From positions 1 through 26,375 of the forward strand of contig SFJG01000023.1 of assembly GCA_004555955.1 (NCBI GenBank): a stretch of DNA of 26,375 bases. The letters run 5' to 3'. Below, piece after piece: positions 1 through 7,380 of the stretch. A model generated the notes under the pieces. It saw only the letters and a program-made list of their open reading frames with translations. It did not search any database and had not been told where the DNA came from. A program made the position numbers and the translations under genes. Position 1 is the first letter of the stretch; the number at the start of each line of letters is the position of its first letter. This stretch comes from Bacteroidales bacterium (lineage in GTDB: Bacteria > Bacteroidota > Bacteroidia > Bacteroidales > Muribaculaceae).

Positions 1-1
1 C

Positions 2-814
2 CCGGCTACCGAGAAATACCTGCAAGAGATAGGCAGGGAACCCTTAATTTCTGTAGATGAAGAAATTATACTTGCAGAAAAGATTAGAAACGGCGACGAA
101 CGGGCACTCAACAAACTGATTAACGCTAATCTCCGATTTGTGGTTTCGGTAGCTAAACAATACCAAAACCAAGGTTTGACATTGCCCGACCTTATCCAAG
201 AAGGCAACCTTGGATTGATTAAAGCGGCACAAAAATTTGACGAAACACGCGGTTTTAAGTTTATTTCTTATGCTGTATGGTGGATTCGTCAATCGATTTT
301 GCAAGCTCTGGCTGAGCAATCGCGCATAGTTCGCCTACCGCTCAACCAAGTAGGCTCTCTTAACAAGATAAACAAAGCGCTTGCCAAATTCGAGCAAGAA
401 AACCAACGCCGTCCCTCTCCTGAAGAATTGGCTAAGGACCTCGACATTCCCGTTGAGAAAATCGTGGAAACGCTTAAAGTTTCCGGTCGTCAAACTTCGA
501 TAGATGCCCCCTTTGCCGAAGGCGAAGAAAACAGCCTTATCGATGTGCTTTCCGATGACAGCGCACCGACTACCGACTCTACTCTCACAAAAGAATCGCT
601 CTCGACAGAAGTCGACCGTGCTCTCAACCTCTTACAAGAGCGCGAACGCGAAATCTTGAAGATGGCGTTCGGTATCGGTTGCCAAGAAATGACACTCGAA
701 GAAATTAGCGCAAAGTTTGAACTCACTCGCGAACGTGTCCGTCAGATTAAAGAGAAAGCGATAATGAAACTCAAGGGACAAAAGAGCAAAATACTCAAGT
801 CATACCTCGGCTAA
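2..814 (+). CDS. rpoD: Primary RNA polymerase sigma factor RpoD/SigA (5' end outside window)
   Basis: This is the promoter-recognition subunit of RNA polymerase. The reading frame is open from base 2, starting inside region 1.2 (TEKYLQEIGREPLIS), so the true start lies just upstream of the window. Visible in order are region 2 (NLRFVVSVAKQYQ, then DLIQEGNLGLIKAAQKFD, then FISYAVWWIRQSILQAL, regions 2.3-2.4), region 3 (RIVRLPLNQVGSLNKI onward), and region 4 with the -35-binding helix-turn-helix (MTLEEISAKFELTRERVRQIKEKAI). It ends KSYLG, as primary sigma factors of Bacteroides relatives do. The long acidic N-terminal region 1.1 of proteobacterial RpoD is apparently absent, as expected for the short (~286 aa) Bacteroidetes form. 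A strong hairpin follows the stop. It matches a primary sigma factor rather than a stress sigma factor because all regions are present and conserved. Confidence 0.95.
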   Translation, partial: PATEKYLQEIGREPLISVDEEIILAEKIRNGDERALNKLINANLRFVVSVAKQYQNQGLTLPDLIQEGNLGLIKAAQKFDETRGFKFISYAVWWIRQSILQALAEQSRIVRLPLNQVGSLNKINKALAKFEQENQRRPSPEELAKDLDIPVEKIVETLKVSGRQTSIDAPFAEGEENSLIDVLSDDSAPTTDSTLTKESLSTEVDRALNLLQEREREILKMAFGIGCQEMTLEEISAKFELTRERVRQIKEKAIMKLKGQKSKILKSYLG

Positions 815-850
815 CATTTTTACAAATCCTTGTTGGATTTTCAGACATCA

Positions 851-884
851 CACCCCAAAAGTCCTAACCTCGACTTTTGGGGTG
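851..884. terminator. Hairpin terminator between convergent rpoD and ogt
   Basis: A perfect 13-bp inverted repeat (CACCCCAAAAGTC / GACTTTTGGGGTG) surrounds an 8-nt loop. It sits 37 nt after the rpoD stop and 15 nt before the end of the opposing ogt gene. Neither flank has a long T-run, so efficiency is uncertain, but its position between convergent genes suggests it serves both directions. Confidence 0.7.
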
Positions 885-898
885 TATTATGTATAAAA

Positions 899-1420
899 TC
901 ATTCGAAAAAAAGACAATCTTCCTGCTCGAGTAGCTTCCGTTTGGCTGCACGACCTCCTCTGTAGCCGGATAACGACCGATTGCTACCGATAATGCGATG
1001 ACAGGGTACGAAAATCGACATCACATTTGCTCCAATAGCATTTGCTACCGCACGAACAGCCTTCGGCATGCCTATTCTTCGTGCTAATTCTCCGTAAGAA
1101 ATCGTCTTGCCGAAAGGGATGTTCAGCAATTCGTTCCACACTGTTTTATGAAATTCTGTTCCGACAAACAACAACGGCACATCAAACTTCGCGCGTCGTC
1201 CGGCAAAATACTCATCAAGTTGCGCTACGGCAGTTTCTATCACTACCGACGGTCCGTCGTCAAACTCTGCATTCAACAATCTTTTCAACCTTCGTTCCGC
1301 TGAGTCGCGACGTTTCGCCGCTTGCCAATCGCACAAGCACAGCCTGTCGCCAAACGAGCCGAGCAACAACACGCCATACGGCGACTCATAGCTTTTAATC
1401 TTGATTGTGTTGCACTGCAT
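899..1420 (-). CDS. ogt: Methylated-DNA--protein-cysteine methyltransferase (Ogt/AGT)
   Basis: This is a suicide repair protein that moves the alkyl group from O6-alkylguanine (or O4-alkylthymine) in DNA onto its own cysteine. The 173-aa length is normal for the Ogt class. The C-terminal half carries the DNA-binding helix (TISYGELARRIGMPKAVRAVANAIG, ~107-130) with its intercalating arginine, followed by the active-site PCHRI with the acceptor Cys140, then the SLSGYRGG loop. The segment before the active site reads ANVMSIFVPCHR, slightly different from the usual NP-hydrophobic stretch, but all key residues are present. No Ada-type N-terminal zinc domain is present. The start ATG lies 18 nt after the ZnuC stop on the same strand, so the gene probably shares the metal-transport transcript. 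Nothing in the sequence suggests an adaptive-response control site. Confidence 0.93.
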   Translation of the reverse strand: MQCNTIKIKSYESPYGVLLLGSFGDRLCLCDWQAAKRRDSAERRLKRLLNAEFDDGPSVVIETAVAQLDEYFAGRRAKFDVPLLFVGTEFHKTVWNELLNIPFGKTISYGELARRIGMPKAVRAVANAIGANVMSIFVPCHRIIGSNRSLSGYRGGRAAKRKLLEQEDCLFFE

Positions 1421-1438
1421 ATAATTCGGGGACGAGTT

Positions 1439-2146
1439 CTAAACGTCACATTCAGTTCGCAGGAAGTGGTGCGAGGCATGACATTCTTGCAAAGAATGGT
1501 CAATTAGCCAATGTCGATTAGCAAGCTCGGAAATCACCGTCATTTCGTGCGAAACAACGATAACGGTCGCCGTTTTCGAGATTTGTTCGACAATCTTATA
1601 AATTTGTTCGACGAAATTTCGGTCGATATACGAGAGAGGCTCATCGAGCACAACTACCGAAGGGTGGCTTATGATTGCCCGCCCCAACAAGGCGCGCTGG
1701 AGTTGTCCGCCCGAAAGAGCGCCGATGACACGTTGGCGCAAATCAGCAATGCCCATCAGCTCAAGAGTATCATCGATTTGACGCTTTGTTTCTGCCGAAT
1801 AACCGCCGCGAAGGTTTCGCCGGTCGGCAAACAGCCCGGAGGCAACGACCTCTTCTACTGTTATAGGGAAACGGCTGTCGATGTTGTTCTTTTGGGGCAA
1901 ATAGCCAAACGACAGAGTTTCGACCGAGTTGCCATCGCGGAAATATTCCACAGAGCCTTTAGTAGGTTTGAGCAACTTCAACAACACTTTCAGCAGCGAA
2001 CTCTTACCGCCGCCATTTGGACCGGTGATGGCAACAAAGTCGCCATCGTTTATCGAGAGCGAAACATCGGCAAGCACCGGCGTCGAGCCATAATCTATGG
2101 TCAACCCCGTGCCGCGAATGATTGTTTTATCATTGAGCGATTGCAT
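1439..2146 (-). CDS. znuC: Metal ABC transporter ATP-binding protein (ZnuC/MntB-like)
   Basis: This is the ATPase of an ABC importer for zinc or manganese. At 235 aa it has every nucleotide-binding element: Walker A GPNGGGKSS (42-50), Q-loop (LPQKNNID, ~83-90), signature LSGGQ (144-148), Walker B VVVLDEP (164-170, Glu169) and the switch His200. The ...SRFPITVEEVV segment after the Q-loop is typical of the manganese/zinc family rather than of iron-siderophore ATPases. It starts inside the 3' end of the binding-protein gene (17-bp overlap), which indicates translational coupling. The normal third component, a ZnuB-type permease of 8-9 membrane helices, is absent: ogt follows directly. The ATPase must use a permease encoded elsewhere, or the locus has been rearranged. 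Metal specificity is inferred from the partner only. Confidence 0.88.
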   Translation of the reverse strand: MQSLNDKTIIRGTGLTIDYGSTPVLADVSLSINDGDFVAITGPNGGGKSSLLKVLLKLLKPTKGSVEYFRDGNSVETLSFGYLPQKNNIDSRFPITVEEVVASGLFADRRNLRGGYSAETKRQIDDTLELMGIADLRQRVIGALSGGQLQRALLGRAIISHPSVVVLDEPLSYIDRNFVEQIYKIVEQISKTATVIVVSHEMTVISELANRHWLIDHSLQECHASHHFLRTECDV

Positions 2147-2987
2147 CTGCTATTCTTTCGATTTCTGTTTTCCAATTATACGACAAAGGATTGATTTCAA
2201 CAACCTTAGCCCCGATTTCAGCATTCACAGCCGCAGCCTGTGCCGAATCCATATCTTTCTGCAAGAAGAAAACGGTTGCCCCACTCGACTTTGCCAAATC
2301 AATCTTGTCTTGAACGTGTTTCAATGGCGACTCCTTACCTTCGTATTCTATGCTTATCTGCTGCAGACCATAGTCGCGAGCGAAGTAGCTCAACGACGGA
2401 TGCCACACCAAGAAAGCCTTACCGCGGCAATCTGCAAGCTTGGCATCGAGTTGCGACTGCAATTCGTTGAGTTCTGCAGTGAAATTTCGTAAGTTTTCGT
2501 CAAAGATTTCCGCCCCGTCGGGGTCGAGCTCGCACAATGCCGCATGGATATTTGTTACAATAATCTTGGCATTGACAACCGATGTCCATATATGGGGGTC
2601 CGTACCGTGGTCGTCGTCGGCATCAAAATGATGACATCCTTCGAGCATAGACACTCCGCGCGACAAATCGTAAGACTTTATATTCGGATTATATTCAGTA
2701 ATTTTACCGCGAATCGCAGTTTCAAAGCCGAGTTTACCCATAAAAAAGTAAGCAGAACTCTTTTCGAGCAACATCATATTCGCCATAGATGGTTCATATG
2801 TCTCGGGGCTTCCCCCTTTGTCGAGCATACATCGCACCTTGAACCGGTCGCCGGCAATCTTCTCGACAAAATAGCGTTGCGGTTCTATACTGACAGTAAT
2901 TATAGGCTTAGTAGCATCTCCTTTTCCGGAACAAGACATCAATAACACCATCGCTAATAAAAAGAAATATAACTTTTTCATCATCAT
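2130..2987 (-). CDS. znuA: Metal ABC transporter substrate-binding lipoprotein (ZnuA/TroA family)
   Basis: This protein captures Zn(II) (or Mn) in the periplasm for the ABC importer. I chose the ATG at 2987, giving 285 aa; a TTG six bases upstream is also in frame. A lipoprotein signal peptide is clear: MMMKK, a hydrophobic stretch, then a lipobox LMSC with Cys19. Cluster A-1 features follow: SPETYEPS (60-67), an Asp/His-rich flexible loop (CHHFDADDDHG, 118-128) like the metal-scavenging loop of ZnuA, then DPHIW (His132) and the WHPSLSYFARDYGL segment (His196). The first canonical His ligand (SPHxYE in most zinc-binding members) is Glu62 here, so coordination may differ. It overlaps znuC by 17 bp. 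The upstream GNAT gene ends 38 nt away on the same strand, so the transcript may begin further upstream. I saw no convincing Zur box. Confidence 0.88.
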   Translation of the reverse strand: MMMKKLYFFLLAMVLLMSCSGKGDATKPIITVSIEPQRYFVEKIAGDRFKVRCMLDKGGSPETYEPSMANMMLLEKSSAYFFMGKLGFETAIRGKITEYNPNIKSYDLSRGVSMLEGCHHFDADDDHGTDPHIWTSVVNAKIIVTNIHAALCELDPDGAEIFDENLRNFTAELNELQSQLDAKLADCRGKAFLVWHPSLSYFARDYGLQQISIEYEGKESPLKHVQDKIDLAKSSGATVFFLQKDMDSAQAAAVNAEIGAKVVEINPLSYNWKTEIERIADAIAQ

Positions 2988-3025
2988 AAACAAATTTTAA
3001 ATTTCACAACAAAAATCGTGCCGAA

Positions 3026-3562
3026 TTATTCGGTCACACCATAGACGTCAGCCTTTATGCGCAAAATGCGGTCATCGTCGGCACCCTTAAGGCAAATATC
3101 GCCATGTGTCATAAGCATAAGCCTCATTGCGTTTCGGTCTCGACTGTAAGGCGGCTGAACATATTCGATATCCTCTGCCGGGCGAAAACCATTGCGCTCG
3201 TAGAAGCCGATTCGACGCCGCGAAAGGTCGTCTTCCGGAGGCTCTACCTCAATAATCATCGGCAGAGCCATTCTGCGAATCAGCTCCGTAAGATAGCGAG
3301 CTCCCCGACCGCCGTTACGCATCCGTTCTTCGACGGCGAAATGCTCCAAATAGCAGAAGCTATCCCAACGCCAACAACTTGCGAATCCGGCAAACTCGCC
3401 TTCCTCAAGAAATGCATAGACCGAAAAACGGCTTTCCGGGTCGGCGAGCAAACGCAAAAAATCTTCAAAATCACGCCGTTCGTCACGAGGAAACGCTGAC
3501 TCATATAGGTTGTGAATATTATCAATTATAATATTTTTAACAGAAATTTCTTCAATTTTCAT
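3026..3562 (-). CDS. GNAT-family N-acetyltransferase
   Basis: This is an acetyl-CoA-dependent N-acetyltransferase of unknown substrate. I chose the ATG at 3562 (MKIEEISVKN, 178 aa) over an in-frame TTG at 3574. The fold can be followed: an N-terminal strand/helix with YESAFPRDERRDFEDFLRLL (20-39), central strands (FSVYAFLEEGEFAGFASCW), the motif-A region LEHFAVEERMRNGGRGARYL with the pyrophosphate-binding R-N-G-G-R-G-A loop (82-88), and FYERNGFRP near the C-terminus, the usual motif-B ending. The family is diverse (protein, antibiotic or small-molecule acetylation) and the sequence does not identify the acceptor. It is the first gene of the minus-strand group that continues into the metal transporter genes, and it diverges from the Lrp-type regulator with 76 bp between the start codons. 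Confidence 0.82.
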   Translation of the reverse strand: MKIEEISVKNIIIDNIHNLYESAFPRDERRDFEDFLRLLADPESRFSVYAFLEEGEFAGFASCWRWDSFCYLEHFAVEERMRNGGRGARYLTELIRRMALPMIIEVEPPEDDLSRRRIGFYERNGFRPAEDIEYVQPPYSRDRNAMRLMLMTHGDICLKGADDDRILRIKADVYGVTE

Positions 3563-3584
3563 TCGTAGAACCAAATAAAATGAT

Positions 3585-3592
3585 TAATTTTG
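3585..3592 (+). promoter_or_regulatory. Candidate -7 element for the Lrp-type regulator gene
   Basis: TAATTTTG matches the Bacteroidetes -7 consensus TAnnTTTG and lies 46 nt before the start codon. No clear TTTG -33 box is seen 19-21 nt upstream, so the call rests on one element. The surrounding 75 bp is the divergent space between this gene and the GNAT gene, where an autoregulatory Lrp site would be expected, but I cannot point to one. Confidence 0.4.
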
Positions 3593-3638
3593 TTTGTTGA
3601 AATAAAAACATACTGCTAAAATACAAAATAAATCCTAT

Positions 3639-4112
3639 ATGGCAAATTCTCAATTGGATTCATTGGATTACAAAATCCTTGAAATGCTATCGGCAAATGC
3701 ACGAAAGCCTTATCTTGAAATCGCTCGCGAATGCAATGTATCTGGTGCCGCAATTCACCAACGCATTCAGAAACTCTACTCCATCGGAGTAATTACAGGT
3801 TCGGAATCGCTCATCGACCCGTCAACAGTAGGCTACGACACTTGCGCCTACATCGGTTTCTTTCTTAAAGACCCGTCGCAGTTCGACCAAGTCATTGAAC
3901 GACTGAAAAAAATCCCCGAAGTCGTTGAATGTCACATCACCACCGGTCAGTACGATATGTTCATCAAGATTTATGCAAAGAACAACCGACATCTCATGAG
4001 CATTATCCACGGAAAACTTCAGAATCTCGGGTTGGCAAGAACAGAGTCGCTTATTTCATTCAAGGAAGTGTTCAAACGCCAAATCCCTATTACTCCGGAA
4101 GAGGAAGAATAG
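3639..4112 (+). CDS. Lrp/AsnC-family transcriptional regulator
   Basis: This is a small feast/famine-type DNA-binding regulator. At 157 aa it has the standard two-domain layout: an N-terminal winged helix-turn-helix (LDYKILEMLSANARKPYLEIARECNVSGAAIHQRIQKL, ~8-46) and a C-terminal RAM ligand-binding/oligomerisation domain (YIGFFLKDPSQFDQVIERLKKIPEVVECHITTGQYDMFIKIYAKN). The GQYD segment is the typical RAM turn before the effector pocket. Members sense amino acids or related small molecules; the ligand here is unknown. The stop is 5 nt before the start of the inositol-monophosphatase-family gene, so the two are almost certainly co-transcribed. The divergent GNAT gene may be a regulatory target because it shares the upstream region. 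Recognition is confident; the regulon is inference. Confidence 0.92.
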   Translation: MANSQLDSLDYKILEMLSANARKPYLEIARECNVSGAAIHQRIQKLYSIGVITGSESLIDPSTVGYDTCAYIGFFLKDPSQFDQVIERLKKIPEVVECHITTGQYDMFIKIYAKNNRHLMSIIHGKLQNLGLARTESLISFKEVFKRQIPITPEEEE

Positions 4113-4117
4113 CAACT

Positions 4118-4903
4118 ATGATTGACACGAGCGAATTACTTTCCAACTGTCTCGCAATGGCTAAAGAAGCTGGGAAAATCCAGATGGAACTCTTCCGCAG
4201 CAGCCACCTTAACATCCGGACAAAATACAACGAAAGCGACGTCGTTACCGACGCCGACAAACGTTCGGAACAACTGATAATTTCAACCATCAAAGCAAAA
4301 TACCCGACGCATTCGATTCTTTCTGAAGAATCGGGTGCGTCGACTTGCAACAGCGACTACCGTTGGGTGATAGACCCGCTCGACGGCACAACGAGCTATA
4401 GTAACGGGCTGCCACATTTTTCAGTATCGATTGGCGTCGAATATCGCGGGGAAACCATTGTCGGTGTGGTTTATGCGCCCTATCTCGATGAGTGTTTCTA
4501 TGCCGTAAAAGGCGAAGGCGCATATCTCAACGGCAAACGAATTACTCCCGGCAATAAGACGAGCCTCCGACAAGCGGTTGTTGCCACCGGATTTCCCGTC
4601 GACAAAGACACTACTTCCGACAACAACCTTGACAATTTCAGCCGCGTGCTGCCACGAGTCAGAGACGTGCGCCGCCTCGGCTCGGCGGCTATCGACACTT
4701 GCTATGTTGCAGCAGGGTTTCTTGACGCTTATTGGGAACTAAATCTTCATGAATGGGACGTGTGCGCTGCTTTGCTTATTGCCAAAGAATCAGGTGCAAA
4801 AGTCGACAACTTCAGGCACGACCGCAACATATCCATCCTCGTGGCACCGCCGACACTAATGCCGCTCATCCGACCACTGATTTCGGATAAGCCTGCCGTC
4901 TAA
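4118..4903 (+). CDS. suhB: Inositol monophosphatase family protein
   Basis: This is a Mg2+-dependent, Li+-sensitive sugar/inositol phosphatase. It is 261 aa from the ATG at 4118; the open frame extends upstream into the Lrp gene, but that part overlaps it in another frame and lacks family similarity. Metal-binding motifs are intact: ILSEESG (67-73, Glu70), WVIDPLDGTTSY (83-94, Asp86 and Asp89) and the C-terminal WDVCAALLIAKESGA (213-227, Asp214). The substrate within the family (myo-inositol-1-P, PAP as in CysQ, fructose-1,6-bisphosphate, histidinol-P) cannot be settled by eye; the short length and WD-x-x-A-A motif fit SuhB-like enzymes best, so the symbol is tentative. It lies 5 nt after the Lrp-type regulator, and its stop is 10 nt from the end of the convergent acyltransferase gene with no terminator between them. 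Confidence 0.88.
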   Translation: MIDTSELLSNCLAMAKEAGKIQMELFRSSHLNIRTKYNESDVVTDADKRSEQLIISTIKAKYPTHSILSEESGASTCNSDYRWVIDPLDGTTSYSNGLPHFSVSIGVEYRGETIVGVVYAPYLDECFYAVKGEGAYLNGKRITPGNKTSLRQAVVATGFPVDKDTTSDNNLDNFSRVLPRVRDVRRLGSAAIDTCYVAAGFLDAYWELNLHEWDVCAALLIAKESGAKVDNFRHDRNISILVAPPTLMPLIRPLISDKPAV

Positions 4904-4913
4904 GGAACGCGCT

Positions 4914-5915
4914 CTAACGTTTGCCTCGGCTACTCAACATTCGGCTTATATTGTTGTATATCAAGCCATAGATTGTCATGCAAGCATACACTCCGAAAAA
5001 CAGCAACAAGCACCAACCAATAAACTCGACACCGTCAAACCGATAATCAAAATTCAGCAATTGATTGCGCAACTTAATCCAAAAATACGGAGATTTGTGA
5101 AGCAGATAGACCCAAAACGAAGCCGCAGCAAGACGATTTATGATACTATTGTTAAATTCTCGACCGACAGCAAAAGTCAAGAACAGAGCTACCGACGATG
5201 CAAGCACAAACGGAGAATTGTAGGCTAAAGCTTTATCATAAGGCAAAAACATCGCCGAAACAAACACGCAAGCAGTAGCTAAAAGATACATAATAAAATA
5301 CGCATACGACGAGATTCTTTGCAACTGAAGCATGAATCTCTGCAATGTCCGCCCGATGAAGTACACATAGACAAGTTGCATCATGCAATAACCGGTAGGA
5401 TTAACCTTCCCCGACCAATACCAACCGAGGTAGACATTTAAGAATGTCAACACCAACAACATACCCAACATCCGTCGCGACGTAAGCACATCACATCCGG
5501 CATTGATAAAAGGACTTAGGACGAAAAGCCCCAAATAAGCAGGCACGAACCACAAGTCGGTGTTGGAATAAATGCGAACGGCATCCCATAGCGACTGTAG
5601 CGATGTTTCGCCGGTTTCTACCCATTGGTAAGCCCAAACCGTCAATGACGCAACAAGACAAATGGTTGTAAATCGCAGCAAACCGCGCACCGAAAAATGT
5701 ATGCTGAAAAAACCGGAAATAAGCACAAAACAGTTTACGCCGACAATCATCAATACCTCGAGCAACTCCTTTGCGACCATCGTTGACGTTGGATGCCGTA
5801 ATTCTTCACACGATGGCAATCCGAAAGTGGCGCCAACAAAATGGACGCCTAAAACCATCATCATACTCAATATCCTTAGCAGCTCTATACGGCTGTTACG
5901 TACACTCTTTGTCAT
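4914..5915 (-). CDS. Acyltransferase-3 family integral membrane protein
   Basis: This is a polytopic inner-membrane enzyme that transfers acetyl or other acyl groups onto sugars or lipids at the cell envelope. At 333 aa, about ten hydrophobic helices are visible across the whole length. The N-terminus RIELLRILSMMMVLGVHF contains the conserved R-x10-H arrangement (Arg14, His25) seen in the family, and VGVNCFVLISGFF is the typical second helix with its SGFF ending. There is no C-terminal SGNH domain. The gene starts 18 nt after the stop of the outer-membrane barrel gene on the same strand, so the two probably form a transcript, possibly for surface polysaccharide or lipid modification. The acceptor is unknown. 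The C-terminus ends in basic residues (SRGKR), consistent with a cytoplasmic tail. Confidence 0.87.
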   Translation of the reverse strand: MTKSVRNSRIELLRILSMMMVLGVHFVGATFGLPSCEELRHPTSTMVAKELLEVLMIVGVNCFVLISGFFSIHFSVRGLLRFTTICLVASLTVWAYQWVETGETSLQSLWDAVRIYSNTDLWFVPAYLGLFVLSPFINAGCDVLTSRRMLGMLLVLTFLNVYLGWYWSGKVNPTGYCMMQLVYVYFIGRTLQRFMLQLQRISSYAYFIMYLLATACVFVSAMFLPYDKALAYNSPFVLASSVALFLTFAVGREFNNSIINRLAAASFWVYLLHKSPYFWIKLRNQLLNFDYRFDGVEFIGWCLLLFFGVYACMTIYGLIYNNISRMLSSRGKR

Positions 5916-5933
5916 AAGAACAAAACTGTTTGA

Positions 5934-7154
5934 CTAAAAAGCTTCGCCAATACTAAACACAAACCCACCGGTGGTTTTACCCATACCGTAATCGATACGA
6001 CCGTTGAGGTTGTGTTTTAGTTCCACACGAAGTCCGACGCCAAAGTTAGGCAAAAAATTCTCTTTACCCAAATTCCCGTAATCGGAAAAAACCGCCCCAA
6101 CGCCAAACCAAGCGGCGCAACCGAATCGGCTATATATATGCTGACGCAGTTCAAGCTGGCTCGACACCATACAGTTGTCGACAAAACGTCCGGCATAATA
6201 TCCTCGCATTCGGACACCACCGCTACCGAGAGCCTCGCGCAACGACCAAGGGGTTTCCTGGCTGTTGTAACTTTCGTACAAATCGAACGCCAGCAGACCG
6301 CCTTTCCACAACCGCTGATAACAGTTGAATGTAAGCGTCGAATTAATTAGAGTACGGTCAAAGCCGCTCAAAAATTGAGGTCGTATAAGTGTGCGTAACG
6401 TCAAGTTTCGTCCGCGCGTCGGATTGGGGATGAAATCGCGCGTGTCATATTGAAACGTAAAGCCGAGCCCAGTGAAAAATTGATGAGTATCTTGACCTCT
6501 TAAATAAGAAATATCGTCAATCGACTTCACATAACTGTAATTCACATCAAGAGCAAGTCCGAGGAAAATAGGACCTTTAAGGTTGTATACGAGGTCGGTA
6601 TTCAACTTAAACTGCTGCCGAGTCCATTCTATCGTCGGATTCTCATTACAGTCGTAAAAAGAAATGCCCCAGAAGTCAAGCGGCGAATAAGTGAACTCCA
6701 TTTTATAGGATTGGCGCAGTTTTCTCCCGGGATACATAATATTACCATAGGCCGACAGCGAACAAACCTTTTTCAACGTCACATTGCCAATAAGCGTCAC
6801 GTCGGACGGAGCCATAATCGAATCGGTCTTATCCAATCGGAACAAGCCCGTAGCACCACCGCCAATACCGAAACTTCCTTCGCGAGTATACGATGGCATA
6901 ACGATAAAGTTGATGTCTAACTTTTTATCGAATGTATGGTCTTCGTTGCCGGAAATCAGTCCGTCAAGGTAGGTAGTAAACTTGTTCTGACGTTTAAAGA
7001 TTTGCGAGAATATTCCCGGAGTCGGTTGTTTACGCAATTCTGCGGGAATAAGACTGTCGACATTCAGCGAGTCGGCAGGCACGAACTCTTGCGCCAACGC
7101 TACCGTCGACACAATCAATGCAACTAATAAAGTCAGTATCCGCAAAAATGACAT
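5934..7154 (-). CDS. Omp85/BamA-type outer-membrane beta-barrel protein without POTRA domains
   Basis: This is an outer-membrane protein of the surface-antigen (bacterial surface antigen D15/Omp85) family. It is 406 aa with a signal peptide (MSFLRILTLLVALIVSTVALAQ, cut near residue 21). About 75 residues of polar linker follow, then alternating beta-strands (KKLDINFIVMPSYTREGSFGIGGGATGLF onward), the barrel hallmark VRMRGYYAGRFVDN (314-327, equivalent to the VRG(F/Y) loop motif), and a C-terminal strand ending in Phe (GGFVFSIGEAF), the outer-membrane insertion signature. Full BamA has five POTRA domains before the barrel; here there is no room for any, so this is a stand-alone barrel, a form common in Bacteroidetes. 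Its cargo or substrate is unknown. A strong promoter lies just upstream. It is followed 18 nt later by the acyltransferase gene. Confidence 0.83.
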   Translation of the reverse strand: MSFLRILTLLVALIVSTVALAQEFVPADSLNVDSLIPAELRKQPTPGIFSQIFKRQNKFTTYLDGLISGNEDHTFDKKLDINFIVMPSYTREGSFGIGGGATGLFRLDKTDSIMAPSDVTLIGNVTLKKVCSLSAYGNIMYPGRKLRQSYKMEFTYSPLDFWGISFYDCNENPTIEWTRQQFKLNTDLVYNLKGPIFLGLALDVNYSYVKSIDDISYLRGQDTHQFFTGLGFTFQYDTRDFIPNPTRGRNLTLRTLIRPQFLSGFDRTLINSTLTFNCYQRLWKGGLLAFDLYESYNSQETPWSLREALGSGGVRMRGYYAGRFVDNCMVSSQLELRQHIYSRFGCAAWFGVGAVFSDYGNLGKENFLPNFGVGLRVELKHNLNGRIDYGMGKTTGGFVFSIGEAF

Positions 7155-7175
7155 AGTCTTTCTTCAAATCGTCGG

Positions 7176-7207
7176 CAAAGGTACAAATATCGAACATACT
7201 CACCAAA
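7176..7207 (-). promoter_or_regulatory. Bacteroidetes-type promoter for the outer-membrane barrel gene
   Basis: On the minus strand, TTTG (7207-7204), 20 nt, then TACCTTTG (7183-7176) match the Bacteroidetes primary-sigma consensus TTTG-N19-21-TAnnTTTG. The predicted transcript would start near 7168, leaving a leader of only ~14 nt before the ATG at 7154. Confidence 0.7.
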
Positions 7208-7331
7208 CCACTACATCTGACATTCAACGAAAAAATGGCTAAGTGACCAAGTTTTTAAACAAATCGAACAAATATCTACATCTTTTACGACATACATCTC
7301 TATGTCTCCATATCAAAAACTTAATAGTTAT

Positions 7332-7362
7332 TTTGTTTTAATCACCATTTTAAGTAATTTCG
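7332..7362 (+). promoter_or_regulatory. Promoter for rarA
   Basis: TTTG (7332-7335), 19 nt, then TAATTTCG (7355-7362) fits the Bacteroidetes consensus with one mismatch. The start codon at 7381 follows by 18 nt, implying a short leader. The remaining part of the 226-bp space between the barrel gene and rarA is AT-rich and shows no ORF or RNA that I can support. Confidence 0.6.
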
Positions 7363-7380
7363 CAAAAAAATCAAGAGAAT

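Noticed and set aside
1511..2194. 227-codon plus-strand frame opposite znuC
   Set aside because: znuC on the other strand has every ABC ATPase motif; this frame has none of its own.
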